Shown here one piece after another: positions 12,484 through 23,839 of a stretch of 64,000 nucleotides of DNA. The translations under genes and the position numbers were made by a program. The stretch is from Heterobilharzia americana (Eukaryota; Platyhelminthes; Trematoda; Strigeidida; Schistosomatidae): contig OX104129.1 in assembly GCA_944470555.2 (NCBI GenBank), positions 45,293,998 to 45,357,997 on the forward strand, given 5' to 3'. Every line of letters begins with the position of its first letter. Position 1 is the first letter of the stretch. The notes below the pieces were generated by a model. It saw only the letters and a program-made list of their open reading frames with translations, was not told the origin of the DNA and searched no databases.

Positions 12484-12980
12484 TTATTGAAAATGTTTGC
12501 TTTCGAATGTAAAATGGACGTTGTCACTGAACAATGATAGAAGCTCTTTCAAACTCATTGAATAGGTAGGAAAAGAGAAATAACCGGAAGATATTTCATC
12601 GCAACTAATATCAATAGTTTTGGTTAAGGTGATGAAGATAAATAAGAAGATGGCATCCAGGGAATATAGAGTCTTGTACCTGGTATTCAAATCACTTAAA
12701 CACTCAACAAGTTAAAATGTATTTTTATAACCATTTGGCCGATTTGTGAGTAGGTGAACGACATATGAACAGCAAGTAACCAAAATGATTGTTAGTTTTA
12801 TTAATTTTTGCAATTCCTACAAATTAAGTCTCTCGGACCCTATAGGTTGTAAGGGAGTAAGTTCTCCCTTACTGATGACATTCGCATTCAAGAGTTTCGC
12901 TAGACTAGGTGTAACTTTGCACACTAATTTTCTAAGATCATCCGAGGAAACAACTGATGTAAATTTACATTCATCACTAA
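12484..12980 (-). pseudogene. PLE reverse transcriptase, N-terminal part (broken)
   Basis: Two minus-strand pieces carry PLE-like RT sequence. 12770-12980 encodes SVVSSDDLRKLVCKV and LAKLLNANVISKGELTPLQP before a stop. 12484-12690 encodes TLYSLDAIFLF, where the first catalytic Asp is present as SLDA, followed by DISCDEISSG and SDNVHFTF. Between them the conserved LYGLPKIHKP-type region has degenerated. In PLEs this RT acts with the GIY-YIG endonuclease to reverse-transcribe the element at a nicked target. Confidence 0.7.
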
Positions 12981-12988
12981 GGATGGAC

Positions 12989-13247
12989 TCAACAAATATA
13001 TAGAAGGAAGTGGAGATAAATTGGGGACATCACGTGCCAGACCCTTGAGTGGAACCCAGATGGGAAGCGATGAGCTGGGCGTCCGAGGCGAGGGTGACAT
13101 GAAGGAGATCGTGCGAGGAGGAAATGAGAGCTTCTGGGCTGTTGTGAAGACGGGTTCAAAAGACTGCAGAGAACAGAGTGGAATGGAGACGTGCTAATAA
13201 AGCCCTATGCTCTATTAAGAACCTAAGGGACAAATAATAATATTAAT
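12989..13247 (+). mobile_element. Very short 5'-truncated SR2-like insertion with target duplication
   Basis: Plus-strand 3' end of an SR2-like element nested in the PLE. It is bounded by a perfect 13-bp duplication, ACTAAGGATGGAC, at 12976-12988 and 13248-13260. It encodes broken remains of the element's last ~85 residues, such as DITRQTLEWNPDGKR in one frame, and ends GGGACAAATAATAATATTAAT, the family tail. A gap of about 35 bases separates GGAGATAAATTGG from GGACATCACG relative to the intact copy. Removing the insert rejoins the PLE reading around its ILSDE motif. Confidence 0.9.
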
Positions 13248-13700
13248 ACTAAGGATGGACATCAGCTTTTTTGTAGTCACAACTGACTCCTTGTCAGGTT
13301 TCAGAAGGATTACTTCAAGTCTCCTTCTTGAATTGTCGGAAAGTTAGAATGCTTCTTTGCCTTGAACCTTAACTGTGGAATTGGCGGACAGTGTTTATCA
13401 GTTTAACCTTTATCTGAGGAGGTTGGCAGTAGGGGAAACAAGTGTGACAAAAAAGGTATTTAAAAGGACATCAATAACTGAATCCGAAACTTTTATTTGG
13501 GGAATCAGAAAAGTAAGTCGGAGGTTAGGTATTTTGTTCCGAAACCTCGGCGGAGAACAAACTAGCAATATATTTACTTGGATTAATTGATAAAGAGCTA
13601 TCATGAGTTTCATGATTACTAAAATGGCTATGAAAGCAGCTACCTTCTCAAACAAGAATAATCGCAGGTGGCAGACAGCCATCTTCATCCATTGCAAAAC

Positions 13701-15844
13701 ACTTTATTGATAAACGTCACAGGACTGATATTAAAACAGCCTTTACTATATTGTATGAAAGCTACCAGGGACATATACTTAGTTTAGTGAAGCACTACCT
13801 AAACTTCCTGTTTAAATATCTTTATTCTGTAGACACTTTAAAGTATCTACTTTATAATCTATTTCGCTAATACAATGTATCATTTGTTTACTTTTTTTTG
13901 AGACCGATTCATCCTGTCACAAACCCTCTGTAAAGTACAAAAAAGAAACAAATTATGTATGTCATTCATTGAATAGTAACCATAGTTATCAAGCAAGCTA
14001 AATCCCTTTGAATATTCAACTAAACCGCATTATATAATCGATTATTTGTTAAAAATACATTTAAATGTAAAATAAATGTTGAAGTTAACATAACATGTTT
14101 CGAAAGTGCGATATGGTCATTATTCATTCTTAAGCTTATTCTTTTTTACTGTCTTTATTATATTTGTTATGCGAATATGTTTTCAAGCTATTTGCTTAAC
14201 GATCACTAGTTAAGTCAGCCTGCTTAAATTTTGGGCTACCAAAAGACTTTCCACCGATTATGTTCCATCAAATTCTCTCCTTTTAATTTGTTTTAGTCTT
14301 CTGAATATCTTCTAAACGCATCATGTACTCTCGTTTTTAAAATATTTGAACGTTGGTTTCTCAAATTAAGAACAAAAAAGAAAAACTTTCCAGCGGTTGG
14401 AAATGGATTTGTAAATACTCAGAAACACACCACTTTACTATTCATAAGATACATATATTGGATTGTGAATTTCTATGCTGTCTGAGTGAACAGTCACCAT
14501 CAAAATTACACTCGATTTTGTGATAGTTCCGAATCAGGAACAGACGCTAATGTAACACTAGCCGGTCGTTTCATACTTATGCCTTCAATACTGTTATTAT
14601 AATACTATCCACACGTAGTAATTGTTTCTCTTAAAAATATTGTATGGAAAGCGAATTTGTTGCAATATTTGGTGCTGAAAACTACATAGTGTTTCAAACA
14701 TATTGTCTGGAATAAAGCAGTTATTATTACTATCATTGTTCAGCATCATACTACTTTGTAATTTATGTTTTCAAAATTCGCTCTGCTGTGACTGGAATGT
14801 TGTAGCTTTATCTACTCATCTCTAATTGCGTGACTTCAATTTTAAAACTAATCCTTTTAAGAAATATCGTGATTTCTAATAATAAAGACATACCTAAGTT
14901 GACTATTGATCTTACTGAATGACTGAATATGTTGGTGATGGTGACATCTCATGATAATTTATTGCTTGTTCAACGCAACCAACCAAAGTTCATAATTTTT
15001 TTCCGAATATTTCTCCTATTTCGATAACAGAGTATGACGCTACGAGGGACAATAAAGAATATGAAAGGACAAATAAAATATAAAAGTAAAAATAATGGTG
15101 ATATTATCCTGCAATACTAATCGAGTAGGACTACTTATTTCATTATAATTTAAGCAAATTAGAAATATACTGAGAATTAAATTTCTGTATCTTTTCAGCT
15201 TGTTTTTCTTTCCATGGTAAGTTTAAAACCAACTAAATGCGTTGATAAAGTCTTAGGACACATCAGCTGCGAAATTATTCGCTTCGTTAGAATCTTATTT
15301 ATCAGTAACAAAGTGATGAGGCAGCAGTCAATTTGCAGAAATACCTTTGAAAAATAAAAGGTGAACTGATATTGGTTGATCATGGCTCCTGATTATGAAG
15401 TGACAGTATTTTAAAAGCGATGATAACTAGATTTTAATATGCTATATAACGAAATACCGTAGGAAGCGGGATTTCTTTACTGTATCTAGAATGGAGTTAC
15501 GTGTGAGTAATACAAAGAGCAATCAAAGATTAGGGCGAGACTATATTCCACTGCTTCCAAGGTTTACAAAAATCCTCCAAGGTTTTAAATGACTTCAGAT
15601 GATATCACTCAGTGACAAATAGTACTTTTCAATCAGCCAGTGGTCAAAAAACTCCTAAGTTGAAATGTTGTTCAGTGTCAATTAATAACATGCATCGAGA
15701 TGGAAAGTGCGAAGACATAATGAGAAAATGTGGCCTGTGGAGTAAGTCAAATTGAGTATGAGGGCATATACTTGCTGATTGTATTAAATGACGGTCTTAC
15801 CACATTGCAAGTCGAGAGATGTAGAAGAATGAGGACCGGTGGAT
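13701..15844. other. Non-coding DNA
   Basis: AT-rich sequence with no recognisable gene or repeat. ORFs are under 65 codons. Confidence 0.4.
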
Positions 15845-16015
15845 TTCAAATCAGTGGCTTAATGGCAATTTGCTCAACTTGAAACCTGACAACTCTAATT
15901 TGAATCTTTGTTGAGGTTGAGGTTGTGCACTACCAAGTTGTTTCATAGTAAAACAAATCAACCCTCCAGGTTTTCAGCGTCTTGCCACCTGGTATTAGTC
16001 CATGATGATTTTTGT
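15845..16015 (+). repeat. tRNA-derived SINE, decayed (copy 5)
   Basis: Plus-strand copy. TCAGTGGCTTAATGGCAATT matches the A-box region of the family. The 3' half has GTTGTGCACTACCAAG, then CCTCCAGGTTTTCAGCG and TAGTCCATGATGATT, parallel to the other copies. B box and hammerhead core are badly eroded. Confidence 0.5.
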
Positions 16016-17537
16016 TTGATGAAAACTGATTCTTACTAAGATTGAAGAAAGGAAGAGATAAATACACTACACTTAGATAAGAATATGAATGATAACAGAA
16101 AAATTGCTTCATTTTAACTGAGGTTTCTGGCAATCTACTGCAAAAGAACATACCACTTGACCCCTCAAGGTTAACTTTAGGTTGATAAGTGCTATTTACT
16201 TTTTTTATGAGTATTATAATAATGTAAGCTACTCACCCCAGTCACTCAAAATATGCTATTTCTGTTTCAGATAATGAACGGATCCTTTGTGATTGGTAGA
16301 CATGATCTGGCTAAATAGTTGAAATATCTTATTTCTTCTTGATTGGTCTGCTAGATTTATGGGGACTTAAACCAACAAACAGTTGTATCACAATTAATGA
16401 ATGAGTAAATATGTTTGTTTATTTCTTCCTCAATGCCAGTATTTCAATGGATTAACTTCGTCTAATAATTTGCATGCAAGGGATTTTGTTAGAAGGAATT
16501 TCGCCTGATTTGACTGGCTTTCCCAAGTTGTTATTCGGTCTCTAATGACTAACAGTGGAATCCGCAACATATGTTTCATGCTTCTCTTAACTCATCATTC
16601 AGGTGTGCCTGGATCTCAATGAGTGATGATATTGCCACAGAGACATGAACTTGACACCTTTGGCATCGAATGTCAGGGTGCTATATCTTAAGCTAAAAGT
16701 CAAGAAAGTCACTTGTTTTGTAGCCAGTATCAGTTGCCGCCAACTGATACTACTAAGTTTTCTTTGTTCACTTTAACTGGAACGAAATGACCATTCTTTT
16801 TTAGTATATCAGCTCCTTGAAAAAATGTTTCAGCGTTGCCTTGAATTTCATCTTGATGCCCTTCAGCTGATGACCGCTAAGAGACGAAACACTGTCTGTA
16901 AGTGCAGTTCAAAGAGCAAACCTGATGGATCCTTAAAACCAAGAAACTCACATCTTCGTCTCAACTGCTAATCGACACTAAACAAGCATCATCAAAGGAA
17001 ACTCAGGCAATATCACGGAAGCCGTTTGAACAACCGACGTCCTAAAATGGACCGGTCAGGTCTGTTATTATAGTAGTAAACAACAGGAAATTACAGATAA
17101 TTCTGAGTCAGTTGTTGCTAGTTGGTTTGAACATACTTTGTCATACGCTCTCAACCATATTATCTAGTGTGTTATTAATCAGTGTTTGCGTTTATGATTT
17201 CTTCATCTTAACGTTTTCGTTTGCCTAGGCTATCAGTATATTAGAAACTACCTCAAGCTTAAATATGCTAATACTAAACAACTTGAGTAGTTAGAAACTA
17301 CTAAGACTGATCTGTAGATTTCCTCAAACATATCACAGATATCTATACACAGTACGGCCATTTCGCTGGCACTTAGACCGAGCGATGCACCCGGATAAAT
17401 TTACCTCATAAAAAAAAATTAATTAAAATCACCTGTATCTGGCTAACTGACTTGCGTGAACTGGTATGGCTAAAATAAGATGATCTGTATACAAATGATT
17501 TACAAACTGCATAGTCCATGTTGACATTTCCCACAGC
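16016..17537. other. Non-coding DNA
   Basis: No gene seen. It contains the hammerhead-like motif annotated separately at 16861-16905. Confidence 0.4.
16861..16905 (+). ncRNA. Hammerhead-ribozyme-like motif, minimal stem III type (probable relic)
   Basis: The order of conserved elements fits a hammerhead: CTGATGA at 16867-16873, a weak hairpin segment, CGAAAC at 16885-16890, a three-base loop and GTC at 16894-16896. GAAAC, three bases, GTC gives the two-base-pair stem III typical of hammerheads in Penelope-like elements and retrotransposons. Stem I (CTTCAG with TGTAAG) is only partly paired and stem II is poor, so it is either a decayed copy or a chance match. No PLE coding sequence is visible nearby. 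Confidence 0.35.
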
Positions 17538-17552
17538 TAACTAGTGTTTTGA

Positions 17553-20388
17553 ACCTCGCCTGGTTAAGTAGTTCACTTGTTATCAGCCGGTCCTAACCCC
17601 GGATAAAGACGGAAGGTTGGGAACAGGGCTACCAATCTTATGACGCAAAAACCGATCAAATCGCTTTAGAAACTTCAAGGAAAATATGAAAAATAAAAAC
17701 AAACGTATTCCTTGCTGGAATCGGAGAGACGAAGTGACGCCGGTTGATGAAAGCCTTCGGGAAGCCAATTGACCGATGTGTCTTCTCTTCTCCCAATGAA
17801 AGAGAAAGTAAACTTGGGGACATGGAATGTCCGCACAATGTTTGAACACAGCGAGGCTTCCTAGATTGTAAGAGAGATTAGACGGATTTCACCAGACACC
17901 ACGACACACTAAAAATTACATTGACTTCATCTCAATCTCAAGAAAGTGAATACTCAGCCTACTGGACACAAGATCAAGAAGGGGAGCAGATGTAGATTCA
18001 CATTACTCACTATCTAATACAAGGAACCTACCTTCAAAATCAAGTTGAAAACCTTCACACAAGTTGCTGATAGACCACAGTTCAAGTTGAACACCCAGAA
18101 CAAAACCTGAAGGATGAAACTTCAAAGGATGTCTTCACGTCAGTCGGCCATCAAGAAAAATGGGAGACATCAGATAACAACCTCGAGGAAACCTACGTGG
18201 AAGAACACTGGAACAGTTTGAAAGTGACGTGGAAGGAAACCTGCATAACCGTGTTAGGAAGAACGAAGAAGCGAGACAAGGAATGGAATGGATGTCGATG
18301 GACATATGGAAGCTGATAAAGCAGGAAGAGGAAGATGGTGGTGGTGAAGCAGAAGATGAACCAGTGCAGTGCAGTGCAGTGCATGGATGAACAACGAAAG
18401 AGGAACTGAATACAGCCTATGAAACACCTCACTGGACAAAGAGGTGAAGAAGAGTGAGCTCAAAGACGAAAGACACTTCCACGACACACATGCGAGTGAA
18501 GCAGAATAGGCTACAGGTAAGAGAGACAGAGACCTGACAACATTATATCAAACAACCAGGTTACTATCTGGGAAGAGATAAACACTGATGAAACCAATGA
18601 AAGATAGTGAAGGAGACTTAGTTACTGCTAAAGAGTAGAAACAAAGGAAACGATGGGCTGACCACTTCAGAAAACTCTTGAGTCGATCACCACAGCCACC
18701 AACATCTGCAACTCGTCCATAAATACCACCAGTAACCGTAGAATTCCCGGTTAACACAAACACTCCGACAAAACCAGATGTCGTGAACGTCATAAAGTGT
18801 CTGAAATCCGGGAAAGCAGCAGGATCACCTAGAATTCCTCCAAAAGTATCGAAAACTGAAACATAGACCATGGTAGATGTGCTCACACCACTACTACAGA
18901 AGGTTTGGAAGGAAGAAAGGATAGATACCTGCCGAGTGGAAGAAAGGCTACCTTGTCAAAATCCTAAAAATCGGAGACCTAATTCTTCGCAAGAACAAGA
19001 ACTGACGCGGAATCATGCTGTTATTCACACTAAGCAAAATATTATGCGGCGTCATTCTGGAGTGATTGAAAAATGCTCCGGATCCAAAATTTTGACTGCA
19101 ACAGGCTGGCTGGATTCAGGAAGAATGAATCATAAGCGGATCAAACTGCAACGCAACGCTACGCTACGCATCATCATAGAGCAGAGCAAAGAATGGCAGT
19201 CAACTCTTCACCCTACCTCAACTCCATCGACTTTGAAAAGGCATTCGACAGCGTTGACCGAGAAGTAATTTGGCAGACAGATGCTTCAACAAAACGGTTT
19301 TAGTGCAACAAACCTGTATCAACTTCATTCAACAACTTTATGCTATATGATGCTACATGCCAAATGATTCACAATGGAAAGCTCAGTGACGCCTTTGAAG
19401 TGAAGATAGGAGTAAGACAAGCTTGCCACCTGCTAGCACTGATGATCTTCCTGATTGTGGTCGACTGCAGCATGCAACAAACTGTGACGAGCGAGAAAAT
19501 GGGCATACGCTTGAACGATGAAAAGAGCAGAAAAGATTTGAATTTCACCGATGATGATTTATGTCTAATGTCTTGTCGCACAAACTCAAAGATCTACAGG
19601 CGAAAACCAAGAAGTTGACAGAAGAGGCAGCGAAGGAAGATGTGACTTCAAGTGAATGTAGAGAAGACATCAACAATAAGCATCAATCACCATGAACGGG
19701 AGAAATGTAAAGGAAGTGGCCTCTTTTACCTACCTAGGCAGTATCGTTTCAACTACAGGTGGCACAAATGAGGACGTCAAAGCCAATCAGGAACGGAAAG
19801 ACAGCAAGGCAGCCTTTCACTATCCCGAAATCAGTGTAGAGATCCGCTACACTGCACTACATACAACATAAAGCGTGAACAAGATCCAAGTTTTCAACAC
19901 CAACGTCAAGTCAGTGCTCCTATATGGTTCAGAGACATGGCGCGTTACGAAAAGCATTTCCAACAAACTACAGACACACATCATCAACAGCTGCCACCTA
20001 CGCTCACTCGATACTGAAGATCAGATGCATGGCCAGAAAGAATAAGCAACAAGGAACTCTAGTTGGCTGGGTGGGAACCAACCAACCAAGAACCTATCAC
20101 CCAACAAATATGCAGAAGAAAGTGGGGATGGACTAGATTGAGCATACACTGAGAAGACCGATGGGGGATATCATGCACCAAGCCCTCGAGTGAATCCGAA
20201 ATGGGAAACGACGAGTTGGGAGTCTGAGGGGAGGTTGACATGGAGGAGACCATGTGTGAGGTCGAAATGAAAGCTTGTGGACATTGGTGGAGCCAGGCTG
20301 GAAAGATTTCAGAACAGTCAGTGCAAAGAAGACGTGCTACTGAAGCCCTATTTTCCACTAAGAACCCTAAGGACAAATAATTTAATAA
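17553..20388 (+). mobile_element. Nearly full-length but dead SR2-like (RTE) retrotransposon
   Basis: Starts ACCTCGCCTGGTTAA, the same 5' end as the intact copy at 28592-31805. It ends GGACAAATAATTTAATAATA and is flanked by a perfect 15-bp duplication, TAACTAGTGTTTTGA, at 17538-17552 and 20389-20403. About 2.84 kb against 3.21 kb: much of the apurinic-type endonuclease region is deleted near 17870-17915. The rest (endonuclease C-part, RT with FTDDDL where the intact element has FADDL, C-terminal domain) is broken by many stops and frameshifts. The three longest fragments are at 18870-19268, 19340-19618 and 19924-20136. Confidence 0.92.
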
Positions 20389-20451
20389 TAACTAGTGTTT
20401 TGACTCCCCAAGTGTGGTCTGCATGGGAATGAATTATAATATTAAATGATA

Positions 20452-20454
<3 letters not shown>

Positions 20455-20503
<49 letters not shown>
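20455..20503. repeat. (AT)n microsatellite
   Basis: About 24 AT dinucleotides in a row, just downstream of the SR2-like copy. Confidence 0.95.
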
Positions 20504-20507
<4 letters not shown>

Positions 20508-21129
20508 TTCATGTCCTCTGTCTGAGTATATACTCTACCCGACTCAATGTGTCTTCTCCATTAATTAATTGGGTTGGTAAATCAACTAAGAAGTCATAGG
20601 ACGTTGATGGCTGACAGACGATATTCGTCTACCAGTTAGTGCTGAGTTCCAGGACAAATTATCGACAACAGTAAATTAGGAGCCATAATAACTAGCATCT
20701 CAGCACTTGCACTTCAATTTAGTGGTTTGAGGTGATTAACTGATTTGAAGATAGTTGTCGTCATGGTCTTAAGTATTTCAGATAAAATTTCTACCAAGTG
20801 ACCTACAAACTGTGCTTAAAAATACTTTTCGGTGAGATGTCTATGTCATGTAATAATACATTTTTGGTAGTATAGGCACAGGAGGAAATTTTTCTATTCA
20901 CCTCCTTTCGTCTCTTTTGCTAATCAGACCAGTTAGTTTCAGTTTTACTCCTAGTTTTTGACTACTCATAGTTGTGACGTAAATCTTCAGCTTGCGTGAC
21001 AGCCACAAATGTTTATTCTCACACCAGTCAACACAGTGTTAGGATTTATGGAACAGTAGATTATTGTTCAACTTTAAATATACACATGGACCTGCTAATT
21101 TTTAACTAACTTAGTGTTATTGCTTATAT
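20504..21129. other. Non-coding DNA
   Basis: No ORFs of note and no assigned repeat. Confidence 0.4.
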
Positions 21130-21245
21130 TATACAGCCGTTGATTGGACCAAATTGGTCGGTCTCTACCTAACGAGTCCCAAAGAGGATGATATGCGCAT
21201 CTTAGATCCCACTGCTAGCCAATATCCATCTTTATTTAACTAACT
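21130..21245 (+). repeat. Smalpha SINE fragment with degenerate hammerhead ribozyme
   Basis: The segment CTAACGAGTCCCAAAGAGGA (21169-21188), then TGATATGCGCATC (21189-21201), then CCCACTGCTAGCC and TATCCATC, follows the Smalpha hammerhead layout: CTGATGAG-TCCC-loop-GGA-CGAAA-stem III-cleavage triplet, then the ACTGCTAGCC tail known from schistosome Smalpha repeats. Core changes: CTGATGAG became CTAACGAG, GAAA became GATA, and the triplet reads ATC. Stem II (TCC with GGA) and stem III (ATGCGCAT) still pair. Probably inactive. The tRNA-like head is not visible upstream. Confidence 0.65.
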
Positions 21246-21929
21246 GTTGATTATACATAAGAAGTAACAGCAAGCTCAATATTTGATCTAAAATAGATTT
21301 CATACAGTCACCAACGAGCCCTTCATCAGAGTCAGAAAATTATGTTCAAAGAACAAGCTGGGAGAGGAGTAGCTGTTGTTTATAAGACATTAAAGGAAAA
21401 AGGTTATCCCAATAAACTTATTTTGAAGCATACATAGAAAAATCTTGACGTTATAATGTTGAAGAAAAATGATATACTCATGCCTGGTGTACAAGGGCAA
21501 ACAGATATCATAATAATCTTAAAACAAATTAGAGCCGCTTCATTAATTAATATAACTAGATAAATACTCAGTTTTCTCATTGTAAATGATGTTACGATGA
21601 TAAATGAACAAAAGTTAACTTTGGCAGAAAGAGATATATGACTAAAACTGTTAGGGCTGGAACATGCTGTTCAGTCTCCATTTTGGTCCTATGGCAACCA
21701 AACTCTCAGGGACTAATTGCATCTCTTCACAATCTTCCTTGAAACCTCTTAATCAGTTGCTTGCTTCATCAGTAAATAATTTCTGTTCACTCAGTATGAT
21801 AAAAGGGCTTCAATAATTGGTCAGTACATTACTATTTAATATTAAATTGAAATTCAGCGTACGAAATCCTTTATGGATAATATACATACTGAGATACACG
21901 AAAACAAAATCCATGATCAAATTGAAATC
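21246..21929. other. Non-coding DNA
   Basis: No features supported. Confidence 0.4.
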
Positions 21930-22165
21930 ATGAGGTAGTTGTGGAGATTTAGAAGTATCCCAAGTTGTTAATCATCGTGGACTGACATCAGTTGGAGGAA
22001 CAAAGGAAACCTGGGGACACTGGACAGCTATTCCTTCATAGTACGGGACCCCCTAGCAGCACACACCCATGACCCCGCCAGGGGTCGAACCTGCGACCTC
22101 CACGTTCCGTTGCCAGTATGTTACCATTGAGCCATTGGGTCGGGATGCAGTGGTCCATATTTCCA
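21930..22165 (-). repeat. tRNA-derived SINE, best-preserved Pol III promoter (copy 6)
   Basis: On the minus strand, ACCCAATGGCTCAATGGTAAC gives an A-box-like TGGCTCAATGG, and 45 bases later GCAGGTTCGACCCCTGG contains a consensus B box, GGTTCGACCCC. The body continues GTGTGCTGCTAGGGGGTCCC and CTGTCCAGTGTCCCCAGG, the hammerhead region. Its cleavage triplet GTC and stem I complement CAGTGT are kept, but the CTGATGAG and GAAA boxes are mutated. The 3' part ends around CTCCACAACTACCTCATG. It could be transcribed by Pol III if intact upstream signals suffice. Confidence 0.75.
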
Positions 22166-22324
22166 ACTTCTGTTAGCTCACGATATAGTGCAACCGCCAC
22201 CCATTGTCATCGTTGAGTAACTGTCCTGACGACCATCAGGCTTTGCCCCCACCGGTCACGACTTCTCATTGGAACTTCGAGAATACCTCTCGAAGCTAGT
22301 CACCAATGAGCACCGGTTCAGTTG
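22166..22324. other. Unassigned segment with a strong nested hairpin
   Basis: Contains an imperfectly nested palindrome: TCATTGG (22266-22272) pairs with CCAATGA (22303-22309), and inside it CTTCGAGA (22275-22282) pairs perfectly with TCTCGAAG (22288-22295) over a five-base loop. More GC-rich than the surroundings. It sits between the head of SINE copy 6 and the tail of another SINE copy. No function assigned. Confidence 0.55.
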
Positions 22325-22392
22325 AATTTTGAGGGAGTTGTGGGGATTTGGAAATATTTCAAGTTGTTATTCATCACAGACTGACATTGTGT
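22325..22392 (-). repeat. SINE 3'-end fragment
   Basis: GGAGTTGTGGGGATTTGG, then TCAAGTTGTTATTCATCAC, AGACTGACATT repeats the 3' end of the neighbouring copy 6 in the same orientation and then stops. Only about 70 bases are present. Confidence 0.6.
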
Positions 22393-23629
22393 GTGAAAAA
22401 ATAGTTTGTTCCTACACTAGACCTACCTTGGTTAACTTTGTTTTCTTACCAAGGTTAGGGTCAAATATATCATTTCCTCTTTTTATCTCCCTTAATTTTG
22501 ATTCCGCATTATCATAACTGTTTCATTCGTCCTTCCATTCTTCGGTTACATACAGATTTACTTGATAAGTAAATGCATTGTCAGACTGTTCCTAATGTAT
22601 TGCCCATATACATGAGACAAACTTCGTCTTCTAATTACACAATCTAAATTTATAATTAGGACTAATCGTTTCAAAAATGATATTCTCCCAAGTTAGCTGG
22701 GAAAACTTCGGAGAATAGAATTCAGTCGAAAAACTTAGGTTAGTTAGCTACTTCAAAAGCATTTCAGCATGCCAGACTGAAAAACACTTAGTCATTACAG
22801 AACTCTACCTGTTTTTGTTGTCTCATGCAAATGTTCTTACAGAAATATTCCTATTAACACTTTATACATGTACACTGACAGCAGTTTGCTTTATCTTTAT
22901 CGAATATTGACGCACCTTTGGGAATCAGAGCTGTGTACATTTCGGTTTTTCCTTGTTGTCATGTGTTTTATTGATATCTGTCCATCAGGGTAGTTGGGAA
23001 TTTTAAAGTAATCTTATTTGTTTCTTACTGAATTCATATTCATCTGCGTATCCTCATATACGTTAGAAGTTATCAGGTATAATTACTGCTGTACACACAG
23101 AGCCATAAAATATTCCATTTTCTTCACCACTGGTAATGATTATATAATGAGAGTTAAACAGGAAGAGACAAATGCTTTTACGCAGTTTGTAGAATATTTC
23201 ATAACGTTATCATATGATTGTATCCAATGGCTTTTTTCTATTAACTCACTGAATATTAGAAAGAAGGTCACAAAATTTTAACGTTCTGTAAACGTTATTT
23301 GAAATCCTTAGAGGTTTGATTAAATGGTAGATAAAAATGATACAAACAGAATAATGAATCTCGAAACATGTTACCTCTGAATATAAATCAGCAAATAAAT
23401 GACTATCCTTCAAATATAGGAATAAACAAATATGCAATAGGAAAAGAGGGTAGACAATTACAGAGAAGAAAAAATGTCCTCTTCAACTTACTCGTTCGCT
23501 TAGTTACACAATCAACGAAATATAATGAAAACGATGGGACATTCCTGAACAATTTTGGATCACAGGTCAAATTACGCAAAATAAAAGGGAAACTTTGCGT
23601 CATAGATATTGCTAAGGTTGTATTCTTCA
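22393..23629. other. Non-coding DNA
   Basis: Two small plus-strand ORFs (23018-23281 and 23368-23637, 87 and 89 codons) overlap minus-strand ORFs and show no motif. I do not call them genes. Confidence 0.4.
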
Positions 23630-23785
23630 TGGACTAGAATCAGTTAGGGAACTAGTGAAGACCTCGGAGTACTGGGCACTTGATTCGTCCTATTATGTGA
23701 CTTCTCAGCAGTGCGTACCCATGACCCCGCCTTGGATTAAACTCAGGACCTTCAGGTTTCAGCTGTCAAAAGTGAAGTAGGTGTC
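23630..23785 (-). repeat. tRNA-derived SINE (copy 7)
   Basis: Minus-strand copy: reversed B box region CCTTGGATTAAACTC and body CGCACTGCTGAGAAGTCACA, AATAGGACGAATC, CCAGTACTCCGAGG on the minus strand. The hammerhead stems I (GTACG..ACTG / CAGTAC) and II (GTC / GAC) are partly retained, but GAAA reads GAAT and the GTC triplet reads GCC. It faces copy 8 head to head. Confidence 0.65.
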
Positions 23786-23839
23786 AACTAAAGATTTTGG
23801 TGGATAGTCACTCCATTTCATGAACTGATAGAAGTATGG

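Larger units (their letters stand above)
11500..13700 (-). mobile_element. Decayed Penelope-like element (PLE)
   Basis: Reading leftward on the minus strand, successive frame-broken pieces follow the order of a PLE protein. A linker and fingers part reads VILLKPDKESVV, then LMSILSDECKFTSVV (about 13330 to 12920). An RT palm N-part reads TLYSLDAIFLF and later KELLSLFSDNVHFTFES (12484-12690). RT motif C reads RYVDDVTVIC, with the catalytic YVDD at 12326-12337. A GIY-YIG endonuclease C-terminus follows (about 12044 to 11530). Stops and frameshifts are frequent, so it is dead. It is split by an SR2-like 3' fragment (12989-13247) and a TA microsatellite. The start upstream of 13330 is uncertain. 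Confidence 0.75.

Noticed and set aside
18193..18886. Minus-strand ORFs rich in Phe, Leu and Ser, looking membrane-like
   Set aside because: They are antisense to the decayed SR2-like element on the plus strand; hydrophobicity comes from the complement of Lys/Glu-rich codons.
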